From Torreya grandis (taxonomy: Eukaryota; Streptophyta; Pinopsida; Cupressales; Taxaceae), in contig JARHVA010002425.1 of NCBI GenBank assembly GCA_037957365.1, positions 690,001 through 754,000 on the forward strand: a stretch of 64,000 bases of DNA, written 5' to 3'. The notes under the pieces were generated by a model that was not told the DNA's origin, made no database searches, and worked only from the letters and a program-made list of their open reading frames with translations. Made by a program: the position numbers and the translations under genes. Of this stretch, positions 1 through 10,955 are shown piece after piece. Position 1 is the first letter of the stretch; each line of letters opens with the position of its first letter.

Positions 1-764
1 GTTTATTGTGCAAATGCAAGGAGGAGTTAGAGTGCTAGAGGCAGGAAAGGCATCTCAGCTAGAAAGCCACTATCACTGTATGAGTCCAACCATAATGAGA
101 GGTGAGGATGGGTGGTAGGAGTCCCATGCAAGATGAATACCAGCCATGGAAGGCTATATAAAGTATTAATCAACCACACACACTAACCCACACCACCTAT
201 AGTAATTGTGGAAAAAGAGAGGGAGTTGGTAGATGGTTAAATGCAATCAAGTAGTAACACAACCAACTAAAATAAGAAAATGACTCTACTTCTATCTAAA
301 AGTGTATCAATAAGGAGTGCACAAGTGAAAAAACTAAGGAGACCCATAAGTTTTGATGATGGATTCCATAGGAGGAGAAATCCACTGAATGGGGGCTTAG
401 GGAGGGTGTTTTGGTAAGCCCTGAGGCTCATCAAAGCACCACAAGCCTAGGCCCAGGCCTATCCCTGAAGGCAAGCCAACACTTCACCCTAAATAAAAGC
501 TTGCCCCCAAGGTAGGCCACTCCTTAGCCTATGAAGAAGCAAAACAATAGGAAAAATGTGGCAAGAAGGAGATTGATAATCCATATCCTTAGGTTCACCA
601 ATCATGAACTAAAACACAAAAGAGTCAAATTTGGGGTCATTATTGGTGAATGAGACCTTTGAACACAAATAATTAAGAGGATGGTAGCATGCACAATGCA
701 CGAGCATGAGATTATTATAATCTCACCTCTCATTGATTGGGTTACATGCTATACCATGTATGGA
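1..764. other. Flank left of the Copia insertion, no gene recognised
   Basis: I see no domain, LTR partner or RNA gene here. Because the Copia element interrupts a Tat-like frame at its other end, this stretch should be the downstream continuation of that older element, but nothing in it is recognisable as coding. The short plus-strand reading frame near its end runs into the Copia LTR and is judged fortuitous. Confidence 0.5.
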
Positions 765-769
765 ATAAC
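765..769. repeat. Candidate target-site duplication of COP (left copy)
   Basis: ATAAC lies directly outside the low-coordinate LTR and recurs at 10114-10118 directly outside the other LTR. Five bases is the usual length for Copia. The LTR termini themselves have decayed from TG...CA, so the exact edge is uncertain by a few bases. Confidence 0.5.
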
Positions 770-2680
770 TATTAGAGGTACAATCAATGATGCAATAAAT
801 TTAATTCCAAAACTTAAAACTCTCAACCAATCAAAAACTCTCAACCAATCACCACAAGTAATCATGAATCATATAAAATAGTTATTACAATTAACAGGGA
901 AACTATGTAAGATCAAGGCATATAACACATGAATTATGTGGAAAACCCTCATGAGGGATAAAAACCACTCTCAAGTTTGCAAACAAGTGGACTACATTCC
1001 TATAATTAATTCACAAACAAGAGACTTTAGCGAAACACCCACTTCACAAGGAACACCAACCCCTAAACATGAACAAGCACCCACTTATCCTAGATGTTTA
1101 GTTCCCACACAATAAATCTGATATAAACACCTCCAAAACTCTGATTTTCTTTCAATATAATGGAGAAACAATGAATATCAACTCTCTTCAACCCTTCAAG
1201 CATCCTCAAGCCTTCACACATAAACAATGCATCCAAAAGAACCTTTCAGATCACTCTACACCTCTTTGCTCATCCTCAATCTTCAATCCTAAAATAAAAC
1301 TATTATAAAATCAAAAATATGACCTCTAGGTCACATACATATCCCTCACACTTCTATACTCTTTAATCTATCCACTAATCATACTCACCCTTCTCTATAC
1401 CTCGCATATCAACTCTAGAAACATTCATATTTGTTTATGCCCTTTATAGAGCCTTCATGATCATCACCTTCTTGGTCAGCCATAAGACTTATCTTAAACC
1501 TTAAGGATTATATCACACTTATAATTATGAATTTCATCTACACAGGTCTTCCATATCTTTTATAGATCACATTTAAGTGCCAACACCTTTCAATTAGGCC
1601 TAAGAAGCCCTTATAGGTCCATGGAGACCTATTCATCTTGTTAGCACTTCACTGAGCAAAATAAGGAGCACAAGACCACTTCAAAGCACATAGATCCTTA
1701 CCATATTACCCTTAAGATACCTTAAAGCTATTACATTCATCACCACACACCTCTACATATGGAAAACCTATCAATCATTTGCCTTATACATGAAAACACC
1801 ATGAATGAACAAAAAGTCCACTTGTAAGCAATTGTTCATATTGATATGGATTGGTCAAACCTTCAAAATACATATAGATGATACTCAAGGAGTATAAAAC
1901 ACTATATAATATATAATTTAGCTTTAAACATCCAAAACTATCAATTAAAACTCAAACATCCTTCTTAGGTCATTTGCAGAAGAAGGTTAAACCCTTAGTT
2001 TACTTTGGACCACAATAAATGTAGGTGTACAACCAATCAAACCTCCAAATCATTTTTCTTAGATTGACCTTAAAGTTATCTACCACTTCAATTTTTATAC
2101 CACCATCATATTCATCCAACATCAAAATTTATATACAAAACATTGTAGACTGGTTTTCCTTTATAAATTCAAATATTTGAAATCCAACTGTCACTTTTTA
2201 ATGCAAATTTAACCATGGAAACTAATGAAATTTGCCTAGGATACCAATTTTACACTACCATAACTTTTTATATACATTATTTCAAGACCTTAAATTTTAA
2301 ACACATGATATAGGCATAGATATGAACAAACCAATGTGACCACTTTCTTCTAATACCTTCACACATGTGAATTTTGATGTCATCAATTTGCTTACTTAGG
2401 AAGTTCTACCAAGATGACGAGGAGAACCTAGACCTTCAAAAGACTATTCTGATGAATTAATTTCACTTCCAAAATTACACCAAGCACTATTAACCCCTCA
2501 TATTACCCCTCAAACATTATCAATACATCACCAACACCCATCATCTTGCCTAATCAAATAAACACAACAGGGTTCATGCATGATCACTAAGGCACACTTT
2601 ATCATTGAGAACCATGCATACATATTAAATCATGGACACTCTTGGACACCTTAGGGACATAGTTTAAAACACCTCAAAAA
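770..2680 (-). repeat. COP 3' LTR
   Basis: It aligns end to end with 8195-10113. The shared blocks include the segments at 800-1000 and 8240-8420, and the shared end around CACCTTAGGGACAT at 2648-2661 and 10081-10094. In element orientation the start reads TTTTGAGG, a decayed form of the plant Copia start TGTTGAGG. Short reading frames inside it have no coding support. Confidence 0.85.
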
Positions 2681-2693
2681 TCTCCCACTTTTT
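2681..2693 (-). promoter_or_regulatory. COP polypurine tract
   Basis: On the minus strand this reads AAAAAGTGGGAGA immediately before the 3' LTR. That matches the AAGTGGGAGA tract that primes plus-strand DNA synthesis in many plant Copia elements. Confidence 0.75.
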
Positions 2694-4373
2694 AATTGAT
2701 GTCAATACAACACTTGTAAATGTTTTTAAATCCAATAACAAAGCTTATGCATACACTCTTTTCCCTTTCCAAACACTTTCTCCCCCTTTGAAACAATGAC
2801 AAAGTGGGCTTACCTACTGATCTTGAGGACTTGTAAATGTCTTCAAAGCCAACATCAAGAAGGGATATTCTTTGAGATATTATATAAACTCTCCCTATCA
2901 CTGTGTATACCATTCCTTACCATAACTACCTCAATTTTGCTCATTGACAACACTCTTCTTTGACCATGCACTATTATATGAACAATATAAAATAAATAAG
3001 AGTGATCACACCTTGATAAAAATAATAGGGACTCCCCCTAAGTCTCCTAGGCTTAGGTACCCCTTGATCACCTTTAGACCATCTCTAACCATGAAGAAAC
3101 TTCTCAGTTGCTTTCAAATTTTTACTCATAAGTCAACTCCATGATCACCAACATATGTTCAATCCATACTTCAAACATGAAATATGCTCATAATAGACTA
3201 AAAAACTCATATTAGAATAATCATACCTTGGTATTTTGGATAAAATGACCAAAAATTTCATTTGAATCACCTAGCCTTGTTTAGAGGCCTAGTAGCCCTT
3301 CCTAAGCCTTGCAGAGCCCATAACATTTTGTGTATGTACCCTCATGACTTAAAATTTAATATATAAAGTACACTCATATTCCCCCTCATTCATGTCAAGA
3401 ATAGTCATCCAAATCTTCATATGTACCATAGCTCCTTCACAAACTAACCTGCCAATTAGCCCTCCATTTGCACAAAAGCTCAATCATAGGTCAAACTATA
3501 CACTTCCAAATGACTATAAAGCAATTTTTGAGCACCTTTTTGGCCATGTAAAACCTAGGGAATCAAAAGGGAACACGGTCAACTTTCCACATTTTTATCA
3601 ATGAAAACATTTGAATCTTCTTTCACACTTGAAGGTCAAAAATACACACTTATGGATCAAATTTTGACGTTTGACTCCTTTGGGAACCTATAGAACCATG
3701 AAATGGTTTTTGACCTACTAGCCCTTAAGCAAGGACTATCATACCTGAGAGCCTTATAAAATATTCAACTTACTCTCAAAAAATCTTCAAACCTTGAAAC
3801 CACTTGAAGCATACCTCTATGAGGTCAACATACCAATCTCCATTTGACACCTATAACCACTTATACTATGCATACAAACCCTGTGTATACCCCTATCACT
3901 ATGATAAAACACCTTATAATGATCATGGGATCTTTATGACATATCCTAAACTCCTTTTGCACATGGACATAACAAATCCAATTGACCTTCACCCTTGGTT
4001 AGCTTCATAGACCTTAAATGTAGCAATTTTGCAACATGAGCTCTCACTAGGCAGTGATCACTAAGTAAAATGGTCAAACTGAACAAATGATCATTAAATC
4101 TACTTGTGACCAATCCAATGCACGAAAACTTATGGAATACACTTGATCAATTTCTCTCTACACTTCATATCAACCTTACCTTCATACTTCATGATTAGGC
4201 CTTCCAAACCAAACATAAAAAATTTACTAAAACATGCTTTTAGGATCAATGTCCTTGAACAGAACTCTTAAAGCTTTTCATTACAATCCTATGGATCAAT
4301 CTCATTAACATGTTTATTCCCCTTATCCAATGACCTTATAATGATTTAGAGATAAGGAGATGACTCCCAAGAT
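2694..4373 (-). other. COP 3' untranslated stretch
   Basis: About 1.7 kb lies between the pol stop and the polypurine tract, unusually long for Copia. I find no recognisable protein. The reading frames of 65-73 codons on either strand lack family motifs. It could be decayed 3' UTR or an old insertion. Confidence 0.5.
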
Positions 4374-5038
4374 TTATCTTAGATATTCAAATGTTGCTTT
4401 TGTCAATGGGTTAGTCATAATATCTAAAAGTTGTTCATTTCTAGGCATATACTCCAACTTCACACTTTGATTACTCACTTGTTCTCTCAAGAAATGATAT
4501 CTAATAGGAATGTGCTTAGTTTTTAAGTGCATAATATGATTCTTAGAGATACTAATTGCACTAATATTATCATAATAGATAGGAAAAGTTTCATTTTGTC
4601 TTACCTTATACTCTTCTAAGGTTTGCTTATTCCATATTACCTAAGTATAATAGGAAGCAATAGCTATATACTCAGCTTCTATATTTGATAGAGATATAAA
4701 GGCTTGATTTTTGCTTAGCCAAGACACCAAACATTCACCCATGAAGAAAACACCACACTAATACTCCTCCTATCATCCACACATCCTACCCAATTTATAT
4801 TAGTATATGTCTTTAGACTGAATTCTTTACTCCTGGGGTACCATAAACCATATTCTATGGTGCTCTTAGATACCTTAAGATCCTTTTGACTGCTTTCAAG
4901 TGAGATTCTCTAGGATCAGATTGAAACCTACCTACATGGCCCACTCACTTGCATGATATCCAGCCTAAAAGTAATGAAGTATAAAATACTTCCAATCATG
5001 GATCTATGCAAAGTTTGATCAACCTTTGGTGAGTCATC
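4374..5038 (-). pseudogene. COP RNase H domain and pol C-terminus
   Basis: Minus-strand translation gives the Copia RNase H hallmark around 4630-4710: a WLSKNQAFISLS segment followed by EAEYIA, with the catalytic Glu in EAEY. Near 4400-4440 comes the typical pol tail NEQLLDIMTNPLTKA, ending at a TAA stop (4374-4376). This domain would remove the RNA strand of the RNA-DNA hybrid during replication. The frame is broken by stops and shifts, so no ORF spans it. It follows RT directly, as expected. Confidence 0.8.
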
Positions 5039-5708
5039 TTATTTACTTAACTTGTATCCTATGATTATTGGAGTACTCATTAGATTACAATCTAACATGT
5101 TGAACTTATTTAGCATATCCTTGATGTATTTTGATTGTGAAATGAATATCCCTACATCAAGTTGATTAATTTGCAATACTAAAAAGGAAGAAAGTTCCCC
5201 CAACATTGACATTTCAAACTTAGTCTTCATAACATCTACAAATTCTCTACTCATGTTGTCATTGCCATATCCAAAAATTATGTCATCACCATAGACTACC
5301 AATATTAATTGATGAGTGCCATCTATCTTAATGTACAAATTAATATCAACTACCCACTTTTGAATCCTTGGCATACTTGTCTAATCTATCGTACCAAGCT
5401 CTAGGAGCTTGTTTAATACCATATAAAGCCTTATTTAGTTTACAAACACAGTCTGGATTACTTGTTATGTAAAAACCTTCAAGTAACTCAATATAGACTT
5501 CTTCATCTAAGTTTCCATTCAAAAATGTATATTTCACATCCATTTGGTAAAATTTGAAACCTTTGAAGCTTGCATAAGATAAGAAGAGTCTAATTGATTT
5601 CATTCTTACCACAAGAGAAAAAGTCTCATCAAAATCTATCCTTTCAACTTGAGCATATCCTTTACACACCAATCTAGCCTTATTTCTCATGACCTTATCC
5701 TTTCTCAT
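5039..5708 (-). pseudogene. COP reverse transcriptase domain
   Basis: Two overlapping minus-strand frames (5346-5708, then 5039-5374) together encode a Copia RT core. The first carries the RLVCKGYAQ motif, QMDVKYTFLNG (usual form QMDVKTAFLNG) and the GIKQAPRAWYDRL block. The second carries the active-site box as VVYGDDIIFG, where family members usually have YVDD. The catalytic Asp pair is kept. A frameshift near 5350-5375 separates the halves, so the protein cannot be made intact. Confidence 0.88.
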
Positions 5709-5718
5709 TCATCTTATT

Positions 5719-5916
5719 TTAGAATACCCATTTAGTTCTTATCTCATTTTTATCTTTTGGCCTAGGTACCAAATCCCATGTTTCATTATTTATTACTTGA
5801 TTAAGTTCCTCATCCATTGCACATGTCAAATTTTCATCTTTTTTAGCTTCCAATAATGTTTTAGGTTCAACCTTGGTTAACATAGCTATGTCTTGTTGAT
5901 TTTGATTGATCAACAT
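5719..5916 (-). pseudogene. COP integrase-RT linker and RT N-terminus
   Basis: A 65-codon minus-strand frame contains EPKTLLEAKKDENLTCAMDE and ends in NNETWDLVPRPKDKNEIRTKWVF. This is the conserved lead-in to plant Copia RT, usually written W..AM..E......TW.LV..P. It belongs to the same polyprotein as the RT frames just below it. The gap 5917-6122 has frame breaks only. Confidence 0.8.
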
Positions 5917-6122
5917 TCCCTTCTAGTCTGAAAACTAGCATTCACATCTCCAATTACTTAAGAAATTGGATGATCCTTCTGTATTTTATTGGATGGAGCT
6001 CTAGTGTCTTGTCTTACATCTTCTTCTTCATCATCTGATTGTTCAAGTATGCCTTCATTATTTGAATTAGGGTTTTCTATAGTTTCACTCATCTACAAGT
6101 TAGATTGATTGATTTCACCTAC

Positions 6123-6476
6123 CTATTCAACTCTTACATTAGAAATTTTAACAACCTTGTAGAGTCTCTTGTAGAAACATCTGTAAGCAAAACTTATGGA
6201 GTAATAACCCAAGAAGATGCCCTCATCAGACCTTAATAAGAAGATGCCCTCATCAGACCTTAAGTAAAATTTGCCAAGAATTTCTTCATCCCTCTTGATA
6301 AAACACTTACTTCCAAACACTTTGACATTAGCTGCCCAATTCTTCCATAACTCATATGGAGTCTTATGACTATTTACTCTAACTTGGTATCTATTCAATA
6401 TGTATACCGATGTATTAGTAGCTTCTTCCTGAAAACCATCTGATAATTTGTAATCTTGAAGCATAGTTCTTCTCAT
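6123..6476 (-). pseudogene. COP integrase C-terminal half, with an internal duplication
   Basis: A 117-codon minus frame matches the part of Copia integrase after the catalytic core. It has YILNRYQVRVNSHKTPYELW, then AANVKVFGSKCFI, then the chromodomain-less tail with DEGIFLGY. A nine-residue segment, LRSDEGIFL, occurs twice in tandem because of a 27-base duplication (see 6211-6262). The frame ends in ISNVRVE, the usual hinge before the RT module. Confidence 0.85.
6211..6262. repeat. 27-bp tandem duplication in COP integrase
   Basis: The segment AAGAAGATGCCCTCATCAGA starts at 6211 and again at 6238, a period of 27 bases, so the duplication is in frame. It adds nine residues to the integrase tail. 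Confidence 0.9.
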
Positions 6477-6940
6477 CTCTTGGACAATTTTATTTTTCCT
6501 TTCAACTACCCCATTATATTGTAGAATAGAATACTATCTTCTAATCCCTTATTCTTCACAAAAAGTATCAAACTCATGAGACCAAAATTATCCCCCTATG
6601 TCTAATCTCACACACTTGATTTTTTATCTTTTTTCATTTTCAATAAGAGCTTTGAATGATTTGAACTTTACAAAATCTTTTGATTTATTTGTAAGAAAAT
6701 ATATCCAAGTAATCCTCGTAAAGTCATTAATTAATAGCATGAAGTATCTATTACCTTGAATACCTTGAGTTCTTGTAGGTCCACATAGATCAATTCCAAT
6801 GGTACTATGGTGGAATTCTCCTTAGATTTGTATCTTATCTTGGTTTTATTCCCATGAAAGTATGCCTTGCAAAGAGTATGAGGAATTTTAGTGATTTTAG
6901 GCATATGACTCACTAATCCTTTTGAACTAATCCTCACCAA
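6477..6940 (-). pseudogene. COP integrase N-terminus and catalytic core
   Basis: The minus frame at 6731-6940 contains GLVSHMPKI, TLCKAYFHG (the zinc-binding CxxC end, second Cys now Tyr) and PLELIYVDL, which holds the first catalytic Asp of the integrase core. The rest of the core, 6477-6730, is frame-broken but lies in the right place. Integrase would insert the element cDNA into the genome. Damage to the zinc motif and several stops mean it is inactive. Confidence 0.8.
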
Positions 6941-6985
6941 ATTATCAAAATTTAGATGCCCAAGTATTCTATTCCAAATCCAAAT

Positions 6986-7177
6986 TTAGTCTAATTGATT
7001 CATGAAACACTCCTCCCTTTTGGATTCATGGAACACATACAAGTTGTTATCTACCTTGTGAATATTTGTAACTAATTTTTCAGACTTGGATCTTCTGACT
7101 TCATATTCTTGATTATAAAAAGTTAGAACACATCTTTGCTTACACATTTGGATAACACTTAGAAGATTGTGTTTCAT
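6986..7177 (-). pseudogene. COP gag-pre-integrase domain
   Basis: A 63-codon minus frame begins MKHNLLSVIQMCKQ and continues with VRRSKSEKLVT and NNLYVF, the gag-pre-integrase domain between protease and integrase in Copia polyproteins. It runs on from the protease segment just above. Confidence 0.85.
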
Positions 7178-7400
7178 AACTTATACATATAAAACATTTT
7201 TAATTATATTATGACCATTATCCAAACTTATAGACCCTTTGTCAACTTTGTTAGTAGAATTGTTGTGACCAAATCTCACTGAACCTGAATTATGTTTTTT
7301 GAGAGAGATAAACTTGCTCTTGCCTCTTGTCATATGACTTGAGAATCCAATGTTTATGTACCATTTATTGTTTTAATCCTCTTGAGAACACAAGGTAGTT
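7178..7400 (-). pseudogene. COP aspartic protease, active site lost
   Basis: Minus translation gives WYINIGFSSHMTRGKSKF at about 7305-7360, then a SVRFGHNN block and a KNVLYV tail leading into the gag-pre-integrase. The family form has WYIDSG, so the catalytic D-S-G triad is now N-I-G at 7346-7357. The protease would have cut the Gag-Pol polyprotein. Confidence 0.8.
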
Positions 7401-7545
7401 TGAATAAACATTGACTCTTCCTTTGGTGTACTACCTAAATTTTGCTTCTTCTTTTCTTCAATCTTGGATTTGTCTTCCTTAAACCATTTGATGGTGTCAA
7501 TGACTTGTATGTCCTTTTTCCAATAGGTCTTGTTGTAGTACTTAG

Positions 7546-7651
7546 CTATATGTCCCTATTGGTTATAGTTTTAGCATAGAGCCCCATTTCTATCTTTTGA
7601 AAGGAAATTACAATCCCTATATCTGTGACCATATTCATTACAAATGTAGCA
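7546..7651 (-). pseudogene. COP gag zinc knuckles (one intact, one degenerate)
   Basis: Minus-strand 7651-7610 translates to CYICNEYGHRYRDC, a perfect C-x2-C-x4-H-x4-C nucleic-acid-binding knuckle. Just downstream, about 7590-7546, is a second knuckle-like segment where Cys positions have become Tyr and two stop codons intervene. Knuckles of this type bind element RNA during packaging. Confidence 0.85.
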
Positions 7652-7773
7652 GTACCCATTGAAAACATAACTACAATTATTCATATTAGACATTCCTTTT
7701 ACTTGTTCATAAAAAACACAAGAATTTTCATTTTTAATTTATTTGTTATAGCTAGGATTATACTTGTCCTTAG

Positions 7774-7775
<2 letters not shown>

Positions 7776-7858
<83 letters not shown>
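7776..7858. repeat. (AC)n microsatellite, about 41 units
   Basis: An uninterrupted run of AC/CA dinucleotides 83 bases long lies inside the COP gag region. On the plus strand it makes a spurious Thr-His repeat reading frame. It probably expanded after insertion, because it would disrupt gag. Confidence 0.98.
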
Positions 7859-7861
<3 letters not shown>

Positions 7862-8181
7862 CATAGATTTACCTTCCAAATGATCCAATCTTTGATTTAG
7901 GCCTTTATCCATCATGTCCTACAAATTCTTGACTGTTGATGCTAGTTTATCTATTTACATCTTCACACCATCAATGCTTGAATTAATCTCATAATATATT
8001 GAGGAATTTAGATTTAAATTTTTACATCCTTTATTTTTATTCAATCTTTCATTCTCTTCCGCTAGATGTTTGATCTCTGATAAGGCATATACTAGTTCTC
8101 CTTGAAGATATATCTTAGCCTCTTTGTCATCTATTGTAACTATAATCACCTTCAAGTGGTTAAACTTATAAATAAGGTATG
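7859..8181 (-). pseudogene. COP residual gag / leader
   Basis: The short minus frame at 7955-8155 encodes 66 residues with a charged, coil-like segment (EIKHLAEENERLNKNK) but no recognisable gag fold. A normal Copia gag needs roughly 250 residues before the knuckle, so most of gag is missing here. It could also be an antisense accident. Confidence 0.35.
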
Positions 8182-8194
8182 GATCTTATACCAA
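8182..8194 (-). promoter_or_regulatory. COP primer-binding site
   Basis: The minus strand reads TTGGTATAAGATC directly after the 5' LTR. This is close to TGGTATCAGAGC, the complement of the initiator Met tRNA 3' end used by plant Copia elements. Confidence 0.75.
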
Positions 8195-10113
8195 TTTTTA
8201 TAGGTAAAATCACAGAGGGGGGGGTGAATTATCAATACAAGCAATTTGATTCCAATTTCAAAACTTCAAACTCTCAACCAATCAACATAAGCAATCATGA
8301 AGCATATAAACTAGTTATTGCAATGAACAAGGAAACTATGCAAGATCAAGGAACATACCGCATGAATTATGTGGGAAACCATCATGGAGGATAAAAATCA
8401 CTCTCAAGTCTGAAAACAAGTAGACTGCAATCCTATAATTAATTCAAAAATAAGAGACTTTAGTGAAGCACCCACTTCACAAGGAGCACCAAACCCTACG
8501 CATGAAAAAACACCCACTTGTTCTAGATGTTGAGCACCCACACAACATATATGATATCAACACCTCCATAACCCTAATTAAATTTCAATTTGATGGAGAA
8601 ATAGTGAATATCAACTCTCTTCAACCCTTCAAGCTTCTTTAAGCCTTCACACATAAGCAATTCATCTAAAATAACCTTTTGGATCACTCTACACCTCTTC
8701 GCTCATCCTCAATCTTCAATCCTATAAGAACACTATTATAACATCAAAAATATGACCTATATGTCAAATACATATCCATAAAACTACTCATATCTTCAAT
8801 CTATCCACCAAGCATACTCACCCTTCTCTATACCTCACATATCAACTCTAGAAACCTTCATCTTTGTTTAAGCCCTTTATAGAGCCTTCATGATCATCAC
8901 CTTCTTGGTCAGACATAAGACTTAACTTAACCCTCAAGACTTATATAAAACTTATAATATGATAAATTTCATCTACATAGGTGATCCATAGATTTTATAG
9001 ATCACCCTTAAGCACTAACACCTTTCAATTAGGCCTAAGAAACCCTTATAGGTCCAGGGAGACCTATTCATCTTGTTAGCACTTCACTGTATAAAAAAAG
9101 GAACACAAGACCAATTAAAAACACATAGGCCATTGTAATATGACCAATGATACACCCTCAAGATACTAAATTCATTACTACACACCTCTAAATATGTAAA
9201 ACCTATCAATTATCTGCCTTGTACATGAAAACACCATGAACAAACCAAAATTCAACTTGTAATCAATTGTTCATACTGAATATGGATTGGTGAACCTTCA
9301 TAATCCATATAGATGATCCTTAGGGAGTCTAAAACACTCTCTAATATATAATTTACCTTGAAACATCTAAACACTATCACTAAAAACTCAAACATCCTTC
9401 TTGGGTCATTTGCAAAAGAAGGTTAAACCCTCAGTCAATTTTGGACTATAATAAATGTAGATGTACAATTAGTCAAACCTCCAAATCATTTTTATTTGAT
9501 TGACCTTGAAGTGTTATACCACTTTTATTTTTATACCACCATTAAATTCATCCAACATCAAAATTTATAACCAAAATAATGTAGTCTGGTTTTCCTTTAT
9601 AAATTCAAATATTTGAATTCCAACAGTCACTTTTTAATGCAAATTTGACTATTGAAACTAGTAAAATCTACCTAGGATACAAAATTTTCAATACCATAAA
9701 TTTTTAGATAAATTATGTTAAGAACTAAAATTTGAAACACATGATCTAGGCATAAATATAAACAAACCCATATGACCACTTTCTTCTGACACCTTTAGAC
9801 GTGTGAATATTGATGTCATCAATATGCTTACTCAAGAAGTTATGCCAAGATAACTAATAGAACCTAGACCTTCACAATACTATTCTAATGAATTAATTTC
9901 ACTTCCACAAGTACAAAAATCAATATTGACCCCTCATATGACTCCTTAAACATGATCAATACATCATCAACACCCATCATCCTGCCTAACAAAATAAATA
10001 TAACAGGGTCCATGCATGATCACTAAGGCACACTTTATCATTGAGACCATGCATACATCTTAACTCATGGAAAAATTTGACACCTTAGGGACATAATTGA
10101 TAAAACATCAAAA
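8195..10113 (-). repeat. COP 5' LTR
   Basis: It is the partner of 770-2680 and about the same length. It contains a G-run (GAGGGGGGGGTGAAT, 8215-8229) near its inner edge; C-rich CACCCCCC tracts are typical of the R/U5 part of plant Copia LTRs on the coding strand. Confidence 0.85.
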
Positions 10114-10118
10114 ATAAC
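10114..10118. repeat. Candidate target-site duplication of COP (right copy)
   Basis: ATAAC directly follows the LTR end and matches 765-769. Confidence 0.5.
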
Positions 10119-10439
10119 ACTCAAGATTAGACTTATCTACTTGAGTGGTATCAATGAGAGACGTGTTAAGAGAGCCTATACTCCAATGAGAAAAGTGTGA
10201 TTGAGGACAAGCTCAACATTTGGAGAAACATATTGAATGAGTTCTCCAAGAAGAGAAGAGTTGGCTTAATGTCATGGAGTAGAAGAGGGATTTGAATGAT
10301 GCATGCTAGCCTTTGAATGAATGATCATTGATTGATACTCAATTGGATCATAATGTTCATCTTTGAGAAAATAAGACTTAGAAGTAGGGGGTGTGTGAGA
10401 ATCCATAGAGCCCCATGAGGAGACAACAAAAACCTTACC
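10119..10439 (-). pseudogene. TAT-H post-protease coding remnant, cut by COP
   Basis: The minus-strand frame carrying the protease continues here with only scattered stops and then stops at the COP boundary. I see no RT motif. The composition is like the spacer downstream of protease in Tat-like elements. This continuity is the reason for placing COP inside TAT-H. Confidence 0.5.
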
Positions 10440-10955
10440 TAATGGATTTTTATTTGAATAGAGAAATGCCTAGGTATCTGGGTCAGCCTCCATGGTATGA
10501 ACCTCACCTTCATGCATGAATCAAACCATGCAAAGTGTGGCTGATGTGATGGATTGCATGGTAGCAATCCAAGGATGACCAAGAATCATGTTGTATCATA
10601 GATCTAGGTCTAACACAAAAAAATCAATAATTATTATCTTGGGGCCAAACTTGACCCAAAGCTTCACATTCTTCATTGATGTAAATGTGTCATTGTTGAA
10701 ACCAACATAGTTGTGTCAAGAATTAGAGAGCTTCTTTTGATTAATCCTAAGCTTGTTGAACACATTCAAGGGAATGATATTCAACCTAATTCCTTCATCA
10801 ATGATGCATCTATTGACATGAAAATCATAGATAAAGGTCTTAATATAAAGAGGGAATTGAGCCCTCTTTTCAATAATTAAAGCATCTAGTAAAGAAGTAG
10901 GGTCAAAATATAAGACGTGAGGGTGAAAGTGATTAGATGCATTAGAGTTGAGCAA
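10440..10955 (-). pseudogene. TAT-H aspartic protease
   Basis: Minus translation shows a Tat-lineage retropepsin. CIIDEGIRLNIIPLNVF at 10788-10808 and onward is the active-site loop (family form D-S/T-G, here D-E-G). After a beta-rich stretch comes YNMILGHPWI near 10566-10590, matching the family flap YNLLLGRPWI, then an HEGEV segment. A stop separates the ORF at 10716-10955 from the flap half. The protease would process Gag. It lies directly downstream of gag in the same element. Confidence 0.8.

Larger units (their letters stand above)
770..10113 (-). mobile_element. COP: degenerate Ty1/Copia LTR retrotransposon
   Basis: A complete but dead Copia element read on the minus strand. It has two direct ~1.9 kb LTRs (770-2680 and 8195-10113), an initiator-Met-type primer site beside the high-coordinate LTR, a polypurine tract beside the low-coordinate LTR, and internal gag knuckle, protease, integrase, RT and RNase H in Copia order (integrase before RT). 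The LTR copies differ at many positions and carry indels, so the insertion is old. It interrupts the TAT-H reading frame, which runs up to 10119. The gag region is unusually short, about 0.5 kb between primer site and knuckle, so most of gag seems deleted. Confidence 0.9.

Noticed and set aside
7625..7900. 91-residue plus-strand frame rich in Thr-His repeats
   Set aside because: It is the translation of the (AC)n microsatellite antisense to COP gag.
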